Source of the DNA: a virus
DNA length: 64,000 bases
Virus record (IMG/VR): IMGVR_UViG_3300033996_001256
Span: 1 to 64,000 of that record
Reading direction: 5' to 3' (one strand)
Shown: in pieces, positions 27,121 through 37,259 of the stretch
Numbering within the stretch: the stretch's first letter is position 1
How the letters are laid out: every line of letters starts with the position of its first letter
Made by a program: the position numbers and the translations under genes
Notes under the pieces: generated by a model
Databases searched by the model: none
What the model was told of the DNA's origin: nothing
The model's input: only the letters and a program-made list of their open reading frames with translations

Positions 27121-30100
27121 ATGCCAAAATCATATAGAATAAGGACACAAGTAGGTGTTGACAAATATATCAACGTAAAGTTAGATCAAGATTTTGATTT
27201 CTTAGAAATACTATCTTTAAAAATTAATCAATCAGACCTTTATACAAAGGTGTGTTCTGACTATGGAGTTGTGGTTGGTAGAGTTGTAGTTAATGGTGGA
27301 TTTGGTCTACCTAATGCAAAAGTTTCAATATTCATACCTCTAACACCTGAGGATGAATTAAATCCTACTATTTCTGAGTTATATCCTTATAAAACATTAT
27401 CAGATAATAATGAGGCGGGTTATAGATATAACCTTTTACCACATGACCCGTCATATAGTGTTCATTCAGCAACAGGTACTTTCCCAAATAGAGAAGAAGT
27501 TTTAATAGATCAGACATATATTGAGGTTTACGACAAGTATTATAAGTACACGGTTAAAACCAATGATAGTGGAGATTACATGATTTTTGGTGTTCCAATC
27601 GGAACTCAAAATGTTTTTATGGATGTTGATTTATCTGATATTGGATGTTTTTCTTTAACACCACAAGATTTGATTAATGCGGGACAAGCAACAGAAACTC
27701 AAGTTAATGGGTCAACATTTAAAAAATCAACAAATCTAAGTGAATTACCACAGATTAAGACATTAAATAAGAATGTTGATATTTCACCACTTTGGGGTCA
27801 AGAAGACATTTGTCAAATAGGTATAACGAGAGTTGATTTTGACTTAACTAATGAAGCGAATGTGACCATTAGACCTAACGCTATATTGATGGGGTCTATA
27901 ATATCCACAACAAATGAGGATGCACTTAAAACAAGTTGTAAACCAAAAAATAATACAGGTAATTTATGTGAGTTAATTGCGGGACCTGGCCAAATATTAT
28001 CTATTAGACAAACAATTTATCCTGATAAAAATAATTTCCCTGTTCTTGAAGAACATAAGTTTGAACAAGATGGAAAGATTATAGATGGGGATGGTTCATT
28101 TTTGGCGAATGTACCAATGAATTTGGATTACATAATTACTAATGAATTTGGTGAACAAGTTATATCAAATGACCCAACAAAAGGAATACCAACAAAAGGT
28201 AGATATCGTTTTAAATTCAAATGGAATAATGAAGGTGGGTTACAGAATGAGTTTCAAAGAGCAAATTTCTTAGTACCTAATATTAAAGAACACGGATGGG
28301 TATCAAGTTCAACGGATCCTTTTGATCCAAACTCAACTACACCGTTTTCTATTATAATGCTATCAACATTTCCCGTTAATCCACCACAATACACTGGATC
28401 AACAACGGCAGCGTCAAATGGGGGTCTTTTATTTGAGGACTCTGTTAATAGTAAAAACTTTACAATTTATATTGATGATGGTAGTGGTCCACAACCATAT
28501 TATGGTGATATAAGTGTGATACCTGTAAATGCGGGTGATATTGTTTTAGCGGTTTCAGAACCAATAGATAACACTCAACAACAAGAAGTTAATTTTACTT
28601 TTTATCCTCAGAATTATTTTGACTTATTAAGATCGTATAGTTTTAGTTTAGATTGGGATGATTATGTGGATCCTCTATCTGCAATCAATTGTGAAGATAC
28701 GTTCTATGAAATGAACTACAATAAAGTTTATACGACGGCAATGTTCCTTGATAGATACAAAAATGGTGTGTCAAGGGCAAGACATTTGGGTATTAAAGAA
28801 ATTGATAACAGAACTTGTAAGTCAACGGTAAATACGTTTCCATCTAATGATATTATTAGAAATTTTGATATCATATTTTTTATATTTAACATACTAATTA
28901 ACGTTTTAACGTTTCCTTTATTAGTATTACTATTTGTTGCTCACTTCATAGCGTGGGCATGGCCTGTTTTAAAGTACTTATTAATCGTTTTAGGGATATA
29001 TTTCGCGTATGACGCAATAAGGGATATGATCGATTGGATTAACTCCTTAATTGAGGTATTTGCATTTGCACCATTAGGTGGTCCTGTAATTAATTTTGGT
29101 TTGATTTTAAGAATAGCGGCACAAGCACTATCTTTCATATTTAGATTAGCCTTATCAATCGCGTTCATTATATTTACGGTTAAATTCTTACTTAAAATTA
29201 AGAATTTTCCAAGGATAGGATTACCAATGATATCTTATCCTGAGTGTACAAGTTGTGATTGTGATTGTGGTCCTGCAACTTTAGAGGATGATATTGATGC
29301 TAATTCAGTAAATGATCAAATAGCGGCTCAACAATCAAATGATGGTGTTAATGTTTATCTTGGACAAGCGAATGGGTTTTTGGCTCCTGTTAATGTTCCT
29401 GGTTCATATGATGTTATTCATCCTAATAATCAAAATAATCCAATTGAGGATCAAGAAGATTTAAAGAAAGGTCCATTTTGGAATGGAGCTTGTCTTGATG
29501 GAGTAACCGATTCTTGTGACGGTGATTGTAAAGTACCATCATTAATTACCGCAGCAATGAATCAAGATATAACTCCTGAAGTTGCGGCAAGAGGTATAAT
29601 AGACTATCAAAGGATGTTTTCAGGTTACGATATTATACAATCATCGGGAACGGTAGGTGATGATATTATTTATGGTGATGAATTTGCGTTGTATCACGCT
29701 CCACAACCATTCCTATTTGCCGCTTGGGATGATGGGGGAAGAGACCCAAGAGACTGGGGGTTCCCAACAAAAGAGACTTTTCCTCAAAAATTAAATGAAT
29801 TTAATGTAAGAAAAAAATATTTTGATGGAGTTAATAAAATTAAAACTTATGTTAACGAATCTTTAGGTAGTGAACCTTTTGAGGATCAAATTGTGGTTGT
29901 TTTAGCCAACCCAGGAACAAAAGATCAAATGCAAGTTGGAAAACCTATAAGTTTTAACAATCCTTTAACGTCAAATGGTTATGTTAATATCACGGGTGGA
30001 ACATTAAATGAATTTGGTAATAATGCAATTACAGGTACAACAACAACAGGAACAACATCAATAGTTGTTGAATGGGCTGACCCATCAAACATCAATAACC

Positions 30101-32595
30101 CAAATCCTAACCAATCAAATGTTATTATTACTCAACCTGTGATTTCAAATGTTCCATCATCAACCGCTGGTGATGAAGTTGGATACTTACAATACCCCAC
30201 AGATGTGGAATATTATCAAATGATAACGGGTATGACCGTAATCAATTTCTTGGCGTTATGTGGGTCTAGCTCAGGTACTTTCCCAACGAGTGCATTTTTA
30301 AGACATAGAATAGAATTTGTATATTGTTGTGACGGTAGTTATAATACTTATGATGCTGGACAAGCTTTAGGACAAATGACAAACTATGAAAATTTTGAAA
30401 TTATTATTTTAAACAGAGGGGTTGACGTTCATACTGCACCACAAAAAATAAAATACGATTTATCAAGAATATTTGGTAAATCATATGGTAATGTTATTAC
30501 TGATGAGGGTGATTTTTATTTAAATGTACCTATACAACCAACAGGATTAAAACCTGCAACTCATAACACATCTACAAACTCGGCAACTAATCTTTATTTT
30601 CCATCATATAACTTTAACATAGGACCTGCGGATGGTTCTAACCCTAATTACACTGCTTTTACTTCGGATTATCCTTATTATTATTTATCTACAGATGATC
30701 TTAGTGTAGTTGCCGATTACCAACCCTATACTTCATGGCAATTTATTGGGTCTTCTTCATTAACTAGTACTCCAAGAACAATATTATCAAATAATGATTA
30801 CACATTACCAAGACAACAAAGTGATTATATTGGTGGTGGGACATTTATAGCCTCTATAAGTAACGGTTCATATCCAAATTGTGATAATGATAGTCATAAT
30901 GGAGTTACTCCTAATGATGGAGATGCCGCTAAAGGAGAAATAGGAGTGCCTCCACCTCAATTAAATGCGTTGTATTCTCCTGCATATTATAGATATGGTT
31001 TACCTGGAGTTAATTTTAATGATAAAACTAAGATGGTTATGAGAAGTGACCGTTTACCAACATCTACAAAAACTGAAGATGGCCCTGGATCTTATAAAAC
31101 TGGTTATGCGTTACACCAAAATAATAATTTCACATTCTATACTGCTGATGGAACTGCCTCAACATCTGGAACAAATTTAGAGTCTGATTTGGCTTCAGGT
31201 AACCAACTTGATTTACCTGATAATATTGGATCAATTACATCTACGTTAACTTGTGATAATATGGTTTCGTTACAATGTTATCAAGGTTCGGGTAATGACG
31301 TGACAGTTATACCTCCTGATCAGTGTATTGTACCTGAAAATAGAGTTAAAAAAGGATGTTATTGTTTATTAAATAAAAAGTACCTTACAGAATATGATGA
31401 AGACGTAAAACTATTCTTAGAGTGGAAAACAAGGTTTACAATTACCTTTGCTGCTTGTCGTGGAGTGTTTGCTCAGGTCTTCCAAAACAATTGGATAAAC
31501 GGAGTTTTATATATGTATGCGTTCAATAAAACATCAACATATACAATACAAGATCCTAATACTCCTACTTATAATTATTGTGATGATGTAATCATTTTTA
31601 ATGAATTAAATAATGGGTTTTATTATAGATCGTCACCATGGAAAGAAAGTTCACAACAATTTATTGGTAAAAATAAACCTTTGATTAATCCAAATTGGCC
31701 ATCATCAATAGTTAATGGATATCCAGGGTTAGGTTATAATGAAAAACAAATTCAATTCCCAACAACAATTGCGGATTTAGGACCAAGAGATCAATTCATT
31801 ACTGAAATATGTAATAACTCAAATTTTAATGGTTATTTGGTTGATCAAGTCAAATCAACCTCATATCAAGATACGTCTGATTTAATACAGGTTGGATTTT
31901 TATCAAGATTACTAAATGATACGTTTAGACAGGCTATATTACCTATATCAAGTGGTGGGGGTAATACGGAAGGAAAAGGTATAATCCAATTCTTTAATAG
32001 TGGTAGAAAAGGAGATAGAATTGATGGTGATTTTGCTCAAGCTCTATCAATAAATTCTGAATGGAAAATGAATCCGTTTATATTTGAAAATTACCCTAAC
32101 CCAGATTCAATTTATTTTGGAAATGACAATCAGTCTCCTGCAAGACCTGTTTTTGGAATTTTATTTGAAACTCCAACCGAGGAGTATAAATATAGAAGAA
32201 GGTTTACTCCTGGTGTTGAAACATATAGTCAATCACCATTAATACAAGATTATTATGGGTATCCAAAAACTCAAGATGTACCACATTATCAATGGATAAT
32301 AGATTCATCACCAAATATATTTGGTTCTGAAAATAATAATTGGTATACGGGTGGTCCTCAATTTTTCCATAAGGGATATCAAAATTTGGATTTCAATGTT
32401 GATCCATATTTCCAATCTTCAACAACTAAATTGGGTATGATAACTAATTTTGATGTTAGTGGACAACCATTACCAACACCACAAGTATCGTCACAAGTTA
32501 TAGTTGGGGCACCATTCCATTTTTATTTTGGATTAAATAATGGTAAAACCGCAATTGATAAATTTGTTAAATTATATGTAAATAACGAGGGATAA
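27121..32595 (+). CDS. Very large tail/baseplate protein with internal hydrophobic segment (gp7 position)
   Basis: An 1824-residue protein in the place where T4 has gp7 (1032 residues), but I see no clear gp7 motif. The N-terminal part (about 1-210) has a carboxypeptidase-regulatory-like beta domain (GRVVVNGGFGLPNAKVSIFI, ...DSGDYMIFGVPIGTQNV). Residues about 582-692 form a long, very hydrophobic stretch with roughly four membrane-length helices (FPLLVLLFVAHFIAWAW; FRLALSIAFIIFTVKFLL). It is followed by a cysteine cluster C709-x2-C712-x-C714-x-C716. The remaining 1100 residues are beta-rich, Asn/Gly/Thr-rich and fibre-like. The hydrophobic stretch is unusual for a virion protein and may act at the host envelope; that is inference. 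Confidence 0.5.
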   Translation: MPKSYRIRTQVGVDKYINVKLDQDFDFLEILSLKINQSDLYTKVCSDYGVVVGRVVVNGGFGLPNAKVSIFIPLTPEDELNPTISELYPYKTLSDNNEAGYRYNLLPHDPSYSVHSATGTFPNREEVLIDQTYIEVYDKYYKYTVKTNDSGDYMIFGVPIGTQNVFMDVDLSDIGCFSLTPQDLINAGQATETQVNGSTFKKSTNLSELPQIKTLNKNVDISPLWGQEDICQIGITRVDFDLTNEANVTIRPNAILMGSIISTTNEDALKTSCKPKNNTGNLCELIAGPGQILSIRQTIYPDKNNFPVLEEHKFEQDGKIIDGDGSFLANVPMNLDYIITNEFGEQVISNDPTKGIPTKGRYRFKFKWNNEGGLQNEFQRANFLVPNIKEHGWVSSSTDPFDPNSTTPFSIIMLSTFPVNPPQYTGSTTAASNGGLLFEDSVNSKNFTIYIDDGSGPQPYYGDISVIPVNAGDIVLAVSEPIDNTQQQEVNFTFYPQNYFDLLRSYSFSLDWDDYVDPLSAINCEDTFYEMNYNKVYTTAMFLDRYKNGVSRARHLGIKEIDNRTCKSTVNTFPSNDIIRNFDIIFFIFNILINVLTFPLLVLLFVAHFIAWAWPVLKYLLIVLGIYFAYDAIRDMIDWINSLIEVFAFAPLGGPVINFGLILRIAAQALSFIFRLALSIAFIIFTVKFLLKIKNFPRIGLPMISYPECTSCDCDCGPATLEDDIDANSVNDQIAAQQSNDGVNVYLGQANGFLAPVNVPGSYDVIHPNNQNNPIEDQEDLKKGPFWNGACLDGVTDSCDGDCKVPSLITAAMNQDITPEVAARGIIDYQRMFSGYDIIQSSGTVGDDIIYGDEFALYHAPQPFLFAAWDDGGRDPRDWGFPTKETFPQKLNEFNVRKKYFDGVNKIKTYVNESLGSEPFEDQIVVVLANPGTKDQMQVGKPISFNNPLTSNGYVNITGGTLNEFGNNAITGTTTTGTTSIVVEWADPSNINNPNPNQSNVIITQPVISNVPSSTAGDEVGYLQYPTDVEYYQMITGMTVINFLALCGSSSGTFPTSAFLRHRIEFVYCCDGSYNTYDAGQALGQMTNYENFEIIILNRGVDVHTAPQKIKYDLSRIFGKSYGNVITDEGDFYLNVPIQPTGLKPATHNTSTNSATNLYFPSYNFNIGPADGSNPNYTAFTSDYPYYYLSTDDLSVVADYQPYTSWQFIGSSSLTSTPRTILSNNDYTLPRQQSDYIGGGTFIASISNGSYPNCDNDSHNGVTPNDGDAAKGEIGVPPPQLNALYSPAYYRYGLPGVNFNDKTKMVMRSDRLPTSTKTEDGPGSYKTGYALHQNNNFTFYTADGTASTSGTNLESDLASGNQLDLPDNIGSITSTLTCDNMVSLQCYQGSGNDVTVIPPDQCIVPENRVKKGCYCLLNKKYLTEYDEDVKLFLEWKTRFTITFAACRGVFAQVFQNNWINGVLYMYAFNKTSTYTIQDPNTPTYNYCDDVIIFNELNNGFYYRSSPWKESSQQFIGKNKPLINPNWPSSIVNGYPGLGYNEKQIQFPTTIADLGPRDQFITEICNNSNFNGYLVDQVKSTSYQDTSDLIQVGFLSRLLNDTFRQAILPISSGGGNTEGKGIIQFFNSGRKGDRIDGDFAQALSINSEWKMNPFIFENYPNPDSIYFGNDNQSPARPVFGILFETPTEEYKYRRRFTPGVETYSQSPLIQDYYGYPKTQDVPHYQWIIDSSPNIFGSENNNWYTGGPQFFHKGYQNLDFNVDPYFQSSTTKLGMITNFDVSGQPLPTPQVSSQVIVGAPFHFYFGLNNGKTAIDKFVKLYVNNEG

Positions 32596-32596
32596 G

Positions 32597-34330
32597 ATGA
32601 TAGATAACTCAACAAATATTGTATTAGGAAGTTTAAGGTATAAGGGATCAAGTGATACTAATCTTTTTATCAACGTCCCATTGGAACAAACGGAAAAAGA
32701 AATTGTTGAATTTGACAGAAATGTTGATTTAAGTTTACAAAAAGTTTTTGACGATGAAAGACAATTATCTACAATTTTCAGACCTGTCACTAAATACACA
32801 TTCATATTTAAAAATGAATATACGGGGTCAACAAACTATGTACCATATAGAAATAATTTATATTACACAAATGAGTTAAGTAATGCAATTTCTTACGCAA
32901 CAAATCCGAATACATCTTGGGATGGTTATCCTCAGTATTGTGAATTTGATTTTATTAGAGTTGATAATGATGTGGTAGGTTATACAAAACCACCAAATAA
33001 TCATATAACATTTATTAATAAAAGTGCTTCCACATATAATTGGACACATTATATGAGTTATGGTTATAGTAACGATTATACTAAACCATTATTTGCGATT
33101 GATAGTGAGACTAATGTATCTTGGTTTTGGTCGGCATCAGATGGTATACCATTTACAATAACATCAGGTAGTGATGATAATGGTAATTATATTAATTTTA
33201 AATGTCCTGTGAAACATGGGTTATTAACGGGAGAGTTTGTTGAATTTCCATTTGATTACAATGGGGAGAACATTTTCCAAGTTAATGGACTTGGCGATTC
33301 AGGGTTCGGTAGTGAGGCATATATCTTTAAAATTTATAATGTTGGATTTACAGGTACCACGTTTCAAAACGGAATCACAAGTACATTTAGAAGAATAATA
33401 AATAAAAGTAATAGTGGGGAGACCAGATCAGAATATTATGTGAGGGTACATAAAATATTAACAAATTCTGATTGTGCTATATTAATAAAGTCGGGATTTG
33501 AACAAAACATATTTGAGTCAAAATCAAAATTTGAAAAAGATGTTTTAAGTCCTAATAATGTGAATAGAACCTCAATTAAAGAAGGTAATCAATCATATAC
33601 TTTATCGTTTAATTGTGATATTGATATTAGACCGTTACGTGATAATCAAAATAGACCTATATCTGAATTATTTTTTACTACGATATGGAAAGGTTATTTT
33701 GGATGGACTAAAGGTATGAAACAAGGGTGGGGATTTAACCAACCTTTAGATAATGGGTTACCAAATTCATGGTGGGATCAAGGTAATTTCTTATCAAATA
33801 CAAGTATTACTCAAGGTCAATATAATTCCAATACTTTACCACCTGTTGGACCATTTTACTATAATAATGATTTAATAACTGGTGATACAATTGATGGTGA
33901 TTTTTGTGAATGGAATGATTTTGACCAAAATGAAAGAGTAATATCAAGATATGTTCACAAAATAGTTTATAACGATTTAAAGTTTAATATAGTAACGGAC
34001 GCTCAACCAACAAATGAGTTTGGTTACTACTATAACCCACATAACCCAATTGTAATTAGAAGATATTCCGATTATATTGAAGAGGCGGATAGTAATTTAA
34101 TTTTAGATATTCCCGATTATTCATTTTACTCTAACCTATCAAATAGTTTTAGATGGAGAGATTTATATACTTATGGTTATATAGATAATAATGGTATTGG
34201 GGTTAATTATCCATTTATGAATGGGAAACATTACCCATTTGTCAATACGATTTTTAGATTAACTCCTGAAGGTATAGGTGTACAAAACATAAACAATATT
34301 GCAGAACCTATAATAGATGAGTGTGAATAA
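32597..34330 (+). CDS. Tail/baseplate structural protein, gp8 position
   Basis: A 577-residue, Tyr/Asn/Phe-rich, beta-rich protein. It starts one base after the preceding stop and overlaps the next gene by 14 bases, so it belongs to the same translationally linked tail string. No enzymatic motif or signal peptide is seen. By order (25, 6, large protein, this) it occupies the T4 gp8 wedge position, but I cannot show sequence similarity to gp8 by eye. It could equally be a fibre attachment protein. Confidence 0.45.
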   Translation: MIDNSTNIVLGSLRYKGSSDTNLFINVPLEQTEKEIVEFDRNVDLSLQKVFDDERQLSTIFRPVTKYTFIFKNEYTGSTNYVPYRNNLYYTNELSNAISYATNPNTSWDGYPQYCEFDFIRVDNDVVGYTKPPNNHITFINKSASTYNWTHYMSYGYSNDYTKPLFAIDSETNVSWFWSASDGIPFTITSGSDDNGNYINFKCPVKHGLLTGEFVEFPFDYNGENIFQVNGLGDSGFGSEAYIFKIYNVGFTGTTFQNGITSTFRRIINKSNSGETRSEYYVRVHKILTNSDCAILIKSGFEQNIFESKSKFEKDVLSPNNVNRTSIKEGNQSYTLSFNCDIDIRPLRDNQNRPISELFFTTIWKGYFGWTKGMKQGWGFNQPLDNGLPNSWWDQGNFLSNTSITQGQYNSNTLPPVGPFYYNNDLITGDTIDGDFCEWNDFDQNERVISRYVHKIVYNDLKFNIVTDAQPTNEFGYYYNPHNPIVIRRYSDYIEEADSNLILDIPDYSFYSNLSNSFRWRDLYTYGYIDNNGIGVNYPFMNGKHYPFVNTIFRLTPEGIGVQNINNIAEPIIDECE

Positions 34331-35126
34331 AATTAAAATATTAAGACCAATTAATGATCAGTATGTAGATATTCCTATTGAAATGAAATGGGATTTTACG
34401 GGTAGAGATGATAGTATTTTGGAATATCAAGATGAGATGGTGAAAGAAATTGTGGGTTCACCAAATGATTTTGAAATAAGTCGTTTCTCAAATAATTCAG
34501 ATCAAAATGGTAATACTGACATTAATTATGAATTTTATTTTTATGATAATGTATTACCTATAACTGCAAATACTGTCACTCAGTCAAATTGGGGTATATC
34601 TTATATAAATGAAGGTTTTACTAATGAGGAGGTTTATTATTACACCAAACCTTTTACCAAATCATTCTTTAAGTTGGACTTTTATGACACGACAGATGAG
34701 AAGACTCAACAGATTTATTTTACGATAATTCTACCTGTACAACAAGGTGATTTTATGAGTGTTAGTTTAAATGCTTTATTACCAAATGTTGACATTAGAA
34801 AACCAAAATTCAAGTTGGACTATATTGGAGATAAAGAAGGGTTTTTTATCTATTGGTTAAGAGAACGAGATTTTTATGATATTAGTGAATTTTATATGTC
34901 GGGTAAATTCTTTGATGCAAAGTTAGGTGTCTACGCGATAATGACCAATACACCACAACCAATAATCACTCCCAATAAATTTAATTTTTTACCTGAAGAC
35001 TATTTTTATTACAAAGTAAACTTAGATTATAATAACAAGACATACGAGGTATCATCCACTTCAACCACATTACGTGTTGGAAATGTGTTGACACCAATAA
35101 AATGGTATGAATATGTAAACCCATAA
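34317..35126 (+). CDS. Tail-associated protein of unknown function
   Basis: A 269-residue beta-rich protein. The N-terminus (KIKILRPINDQYVDIPIEMK) and C-terminus (YEVSSTSTTLRVGNVLTPIK) look like strand-rich structural domains. Its start overlaps the preceding gene by 14 bases and its stop overlaps the next ATG (TAATG), so it is co-translated with both neighbours and is probably a virion component present in similar copy number. No family recognised. Confidence 0.5.
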   Translation: MSVNKIKILRPINDQYVDIPIEMKWDFTGRDDSILEYQDEMVKEIVGSPNDFEISRFSNNSDQNGNTDINYEFYFYDNVLPITANTVTQSNWGISYINEGFTNEEVYYYTKPFTKSFFKLDFYDTTDEKTQQIYFTIILPVQQGDFMSVSLNALLPNVDIRKPKFKLDYIGDKEGFFIYWLRERDFYDISEFYMSGKFFDAKLGVYAIMTNTPQPIITPNKFNFLPEDYFYYKVNLDYNNKTYEVSSTSTTLRVGNVLTPIKWYEYVNP

Positions 35127-36304
35127 TGGAAGAACAAAAATATTACTTTAAAATATCTCCTGAAAATGTTTTCGGGGACCTTAGATTAGTTCAATATACT
35201 GGTGGTACTGATGTGTATGATACTACCGATCCTTGTTGTCCTATATTGACAGGTGAAACAACTGTCACGGGTGTTGATTATATCGGAGTTTATACTGGTA
35301 TGTCTTATGTGTTATCAGGAGGAACAAATGGGGACTCGTTATTAACGGGATTAACAATACCTATTATGATTACTCAAACCGCAGTTGATATGGGGTATTA
35401 TTCTGTATTTGACGGTGCGGTTTTACAAAAAGATGTTATTAATAATTTCTTGTTTTCAGCAACAACAGGTAGTCCATACACTTACTATTTCTACAATACA
35501 TCGGATACTGAATTAATTAAATTTTTGTCGTTGGTAACATATGTTGTGGATTGGGGAGATGGATCACCAACTGTAACATTAACAAATACGTCACCAATAT
35601 CACATAACTACCCAACATCTAATAGTGAGTATCAAATCACTATGACCGCTACATCACCATGGGGTATATCAAAAATAACAAAAACTATTACGACACCATT
35701 TGATGATGTTATAATATCAAACCCTAATGGTATTGCTACATTTACACCTGCGGGTGGTAATTGGAGTGCAACCTCATTCAATTATGATTATATCTTTAGT
35801 GGGGATTCAAATACGGACATAAATGATTTCTTTAGTTACAATTACACTACCATACCATTCTTAATAACAGGATATACCGAATCAACAATAAATGATTTGG
35901 CTCAGTATGGTCCAAAAAGTAATCTTTATGGTGGTAAATTTAAAATAGGTGTACAGGTAACAGGTACTACAGGTAGTGTCGGTACCGTATGGGGACCTGA
36001 CCCAGATGGGTTGTATATTGCTTACACAGTAAATCAAATTGATTATTTTGATTATGAGGACTTTACTCTTTTTATGGTTTATTCATCTGGGTTAACAGAA
36101 AATGATATTATAATGACAGGTTTAACTAAAAATGAAGCCTTAATAAATGTTATTGATCAACCTGAAGTGCAGACAGATATTTTTATTGAAAGAGGTAAAA
36201 ACTCGGCGTTAGAATATATTGATAGACTTGGTGAAGTTGATAATGTTGGGGATTTGGAAAAATACGGATATGGATTTTTTAATGTCAAAAAAGATCTTAG
36301 TTAA
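35126..36304 (+). CDS. Tail protein with PKD-like domain
   Basis: A 392-residue protein with a PKD-type immunoglobulin-like domain at about residues 135-195: VDWGDGSPTVTL is the diagnostic strand, followed by ISHNYPTSNSEYQITMTA. PKD domains are common in surface adhesins and often carry or space binding modules. The rest is Thr/Gly/Tyr-rich and beta-rich. Coupled to the preceding gene by TAATG. Likely a fibre or fibre-attachment protein. Confidence 0.5.
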   Translation: MEEQKYYFKISPENVFGDLRLVQYTGGTDVYDTTDPCCPILTGETTVTGVDYIGVYTGMSYVLSGGTNGDSLLTGLTIPIMITQTAVDMGYYSVFDGAVLQKDVINNFLFSATTGSPYTYYFYNTSDTELIKFLSLVTYVVDWGDGSPTVTLTNTSPISHNYPTSNSEYQITMTATSPWGISKITKTITTPFDDVIISNPNGIATFTPAGGNWSATSFNYDYIFSGDSNTDINDFFSYNYTTIPFLITGYTESTINDLAQYGPKSNLYGGKFKIGVQVTGTTGSVGTVWGPDPDGLYIAYTVNQIDYFDYEDFTLFMVYSSGLTENDIIMTGLTKNEALINVIDQPEVQTDIFIERGKNSALEYIDRLGEVDNVGDLEKYGYGFFNVKKDLS

Positions 36305-36305
36305 G

Positions 36306-36313
36306 TATTTATT
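36306..36313 (+). promoter_or_regulatory. TATTTATT motif, candidate late promoter element
   Basis: TATTTATTAGATG has the same layout as before the genes at 24745 and 45550, but the ATG (36316) opens a nine-codon frame that stops at 36343-36345. The long gene begins at GTG 36352 in the same frame. Confidence 0.35.
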
Positions 36314-36351
36314 AGATGAGTAAAAATAAACTAAAAATAAATTAAATTCTT

Positions 36352-37257
36352 GTGGCTACAGGTAATTACGGAACAATAAGAAGTGCGGACGTTAGTCCTG
36401 ATGATGTAGAGATCATCTTGAATTATACGCCATCAAGGGATCAAACGGATAATTTTATTTTAACAAAATTAGATGCTAAATCTATTTTGCGACCATATTT
36501 TCATAATTCGGCAACAGGAGGTAATGCAAATGTTGAGATTTTAGGTGGTTTATATAACCTAAAATTACCGGCAGATCAATTTAATAAATTAGGTATATAC
36601 ACATTGTATATTAGACCTGCTGAAATTAGAACTAAAATAACAGATTGTGGTGTTTTATCTTCATTACCTAATGTAAAAGGTATTGTAATAGATTTGAATA
36701 ATGTTCCATCACAATATAGAAATAAGTTTGTTAATCAAGGTTTAATTGGTTTTAGAGTTGAATATTTAAATTCAGATGGGACTAAAATACCTAACTTTTT
36801 TAGAATTGTAACCTCATCATTTTATTGTGAACCAGTTGTTCAGAATTTAACAAATACATCACAAAAGGCGATTAGATATAGATATGTTGAAAGTTCATCA
36901 AACTTACTTTTTTGTACCCTTTCACCATCTTCTTCACCTACTAACAAGCCAAATGCAACGCCTTTTATCGGTCAACCTGATCAAAATGTTGTTATAACAA
37001 ATACATTCTTTAATCCTATAACAACTGAAGTTGAGATAGTAGAACATGACATATCAACATTGGCAATTGCTCTTTATGGTAACCAAACCAAATCTATTGA
37101 TGATGGAATTTACACAATCTATGATAGTGCTAATAACATTTACAAACAATACAATTTATTTGAAGTACGTGATCAATTTAATGAGTTATTATATGAGGTT
37201 AGACAAGATAGAAATAATAACATTGATTTTAGCAAAAGTTTTAACAATATAGTATAA
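36352..37257 (+). CDS. Tail structural protein of unknown function (GTG start)
   Basis: A 301-residue protein beginning at GTG (reads ATGNYGTIRSADVSPDD after the start). It is beta-rich with no recognised enzyme motif; residues about 195-215 are Ser/Pro/Asn-rich. It stops two bases before the next ATG, linking it to the 1005-residue gene. A short in-frame ATG frame lies just upstream behind the promoter-like motif, separated by a single TAA. Whether that is a leader peptide or a recently lost start is unclear. Confidence 0.5.
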   Translation: MATGNYGTIRSADVSPDDVEIILNYTPSRDQTDNFILTKLDAKSILRPYFHNSATGGNANVEILGGLYNLKLPADQFNKLGIYTLYIRPAEIRTKITDCGVLSSLPNVKGIVIDLNNVPSQYRNKFVNQGLIGFRVEYLNSDGTKIPNFFRIVTSSFYCEPVVQNLTNTSQKAIRYRYVESSSNLLFCTLSPSSSPTNKPNATPFIGQPDQNVVITNTFFNPITTEVEIVEHDISTLAIALYGNQTKSIDDGIYTIYDSANNIYKQYNLFEVRDQFNELLYEVRQDRNNNIDFSKSFNNIV

Positions 37258-37259
37258 CG

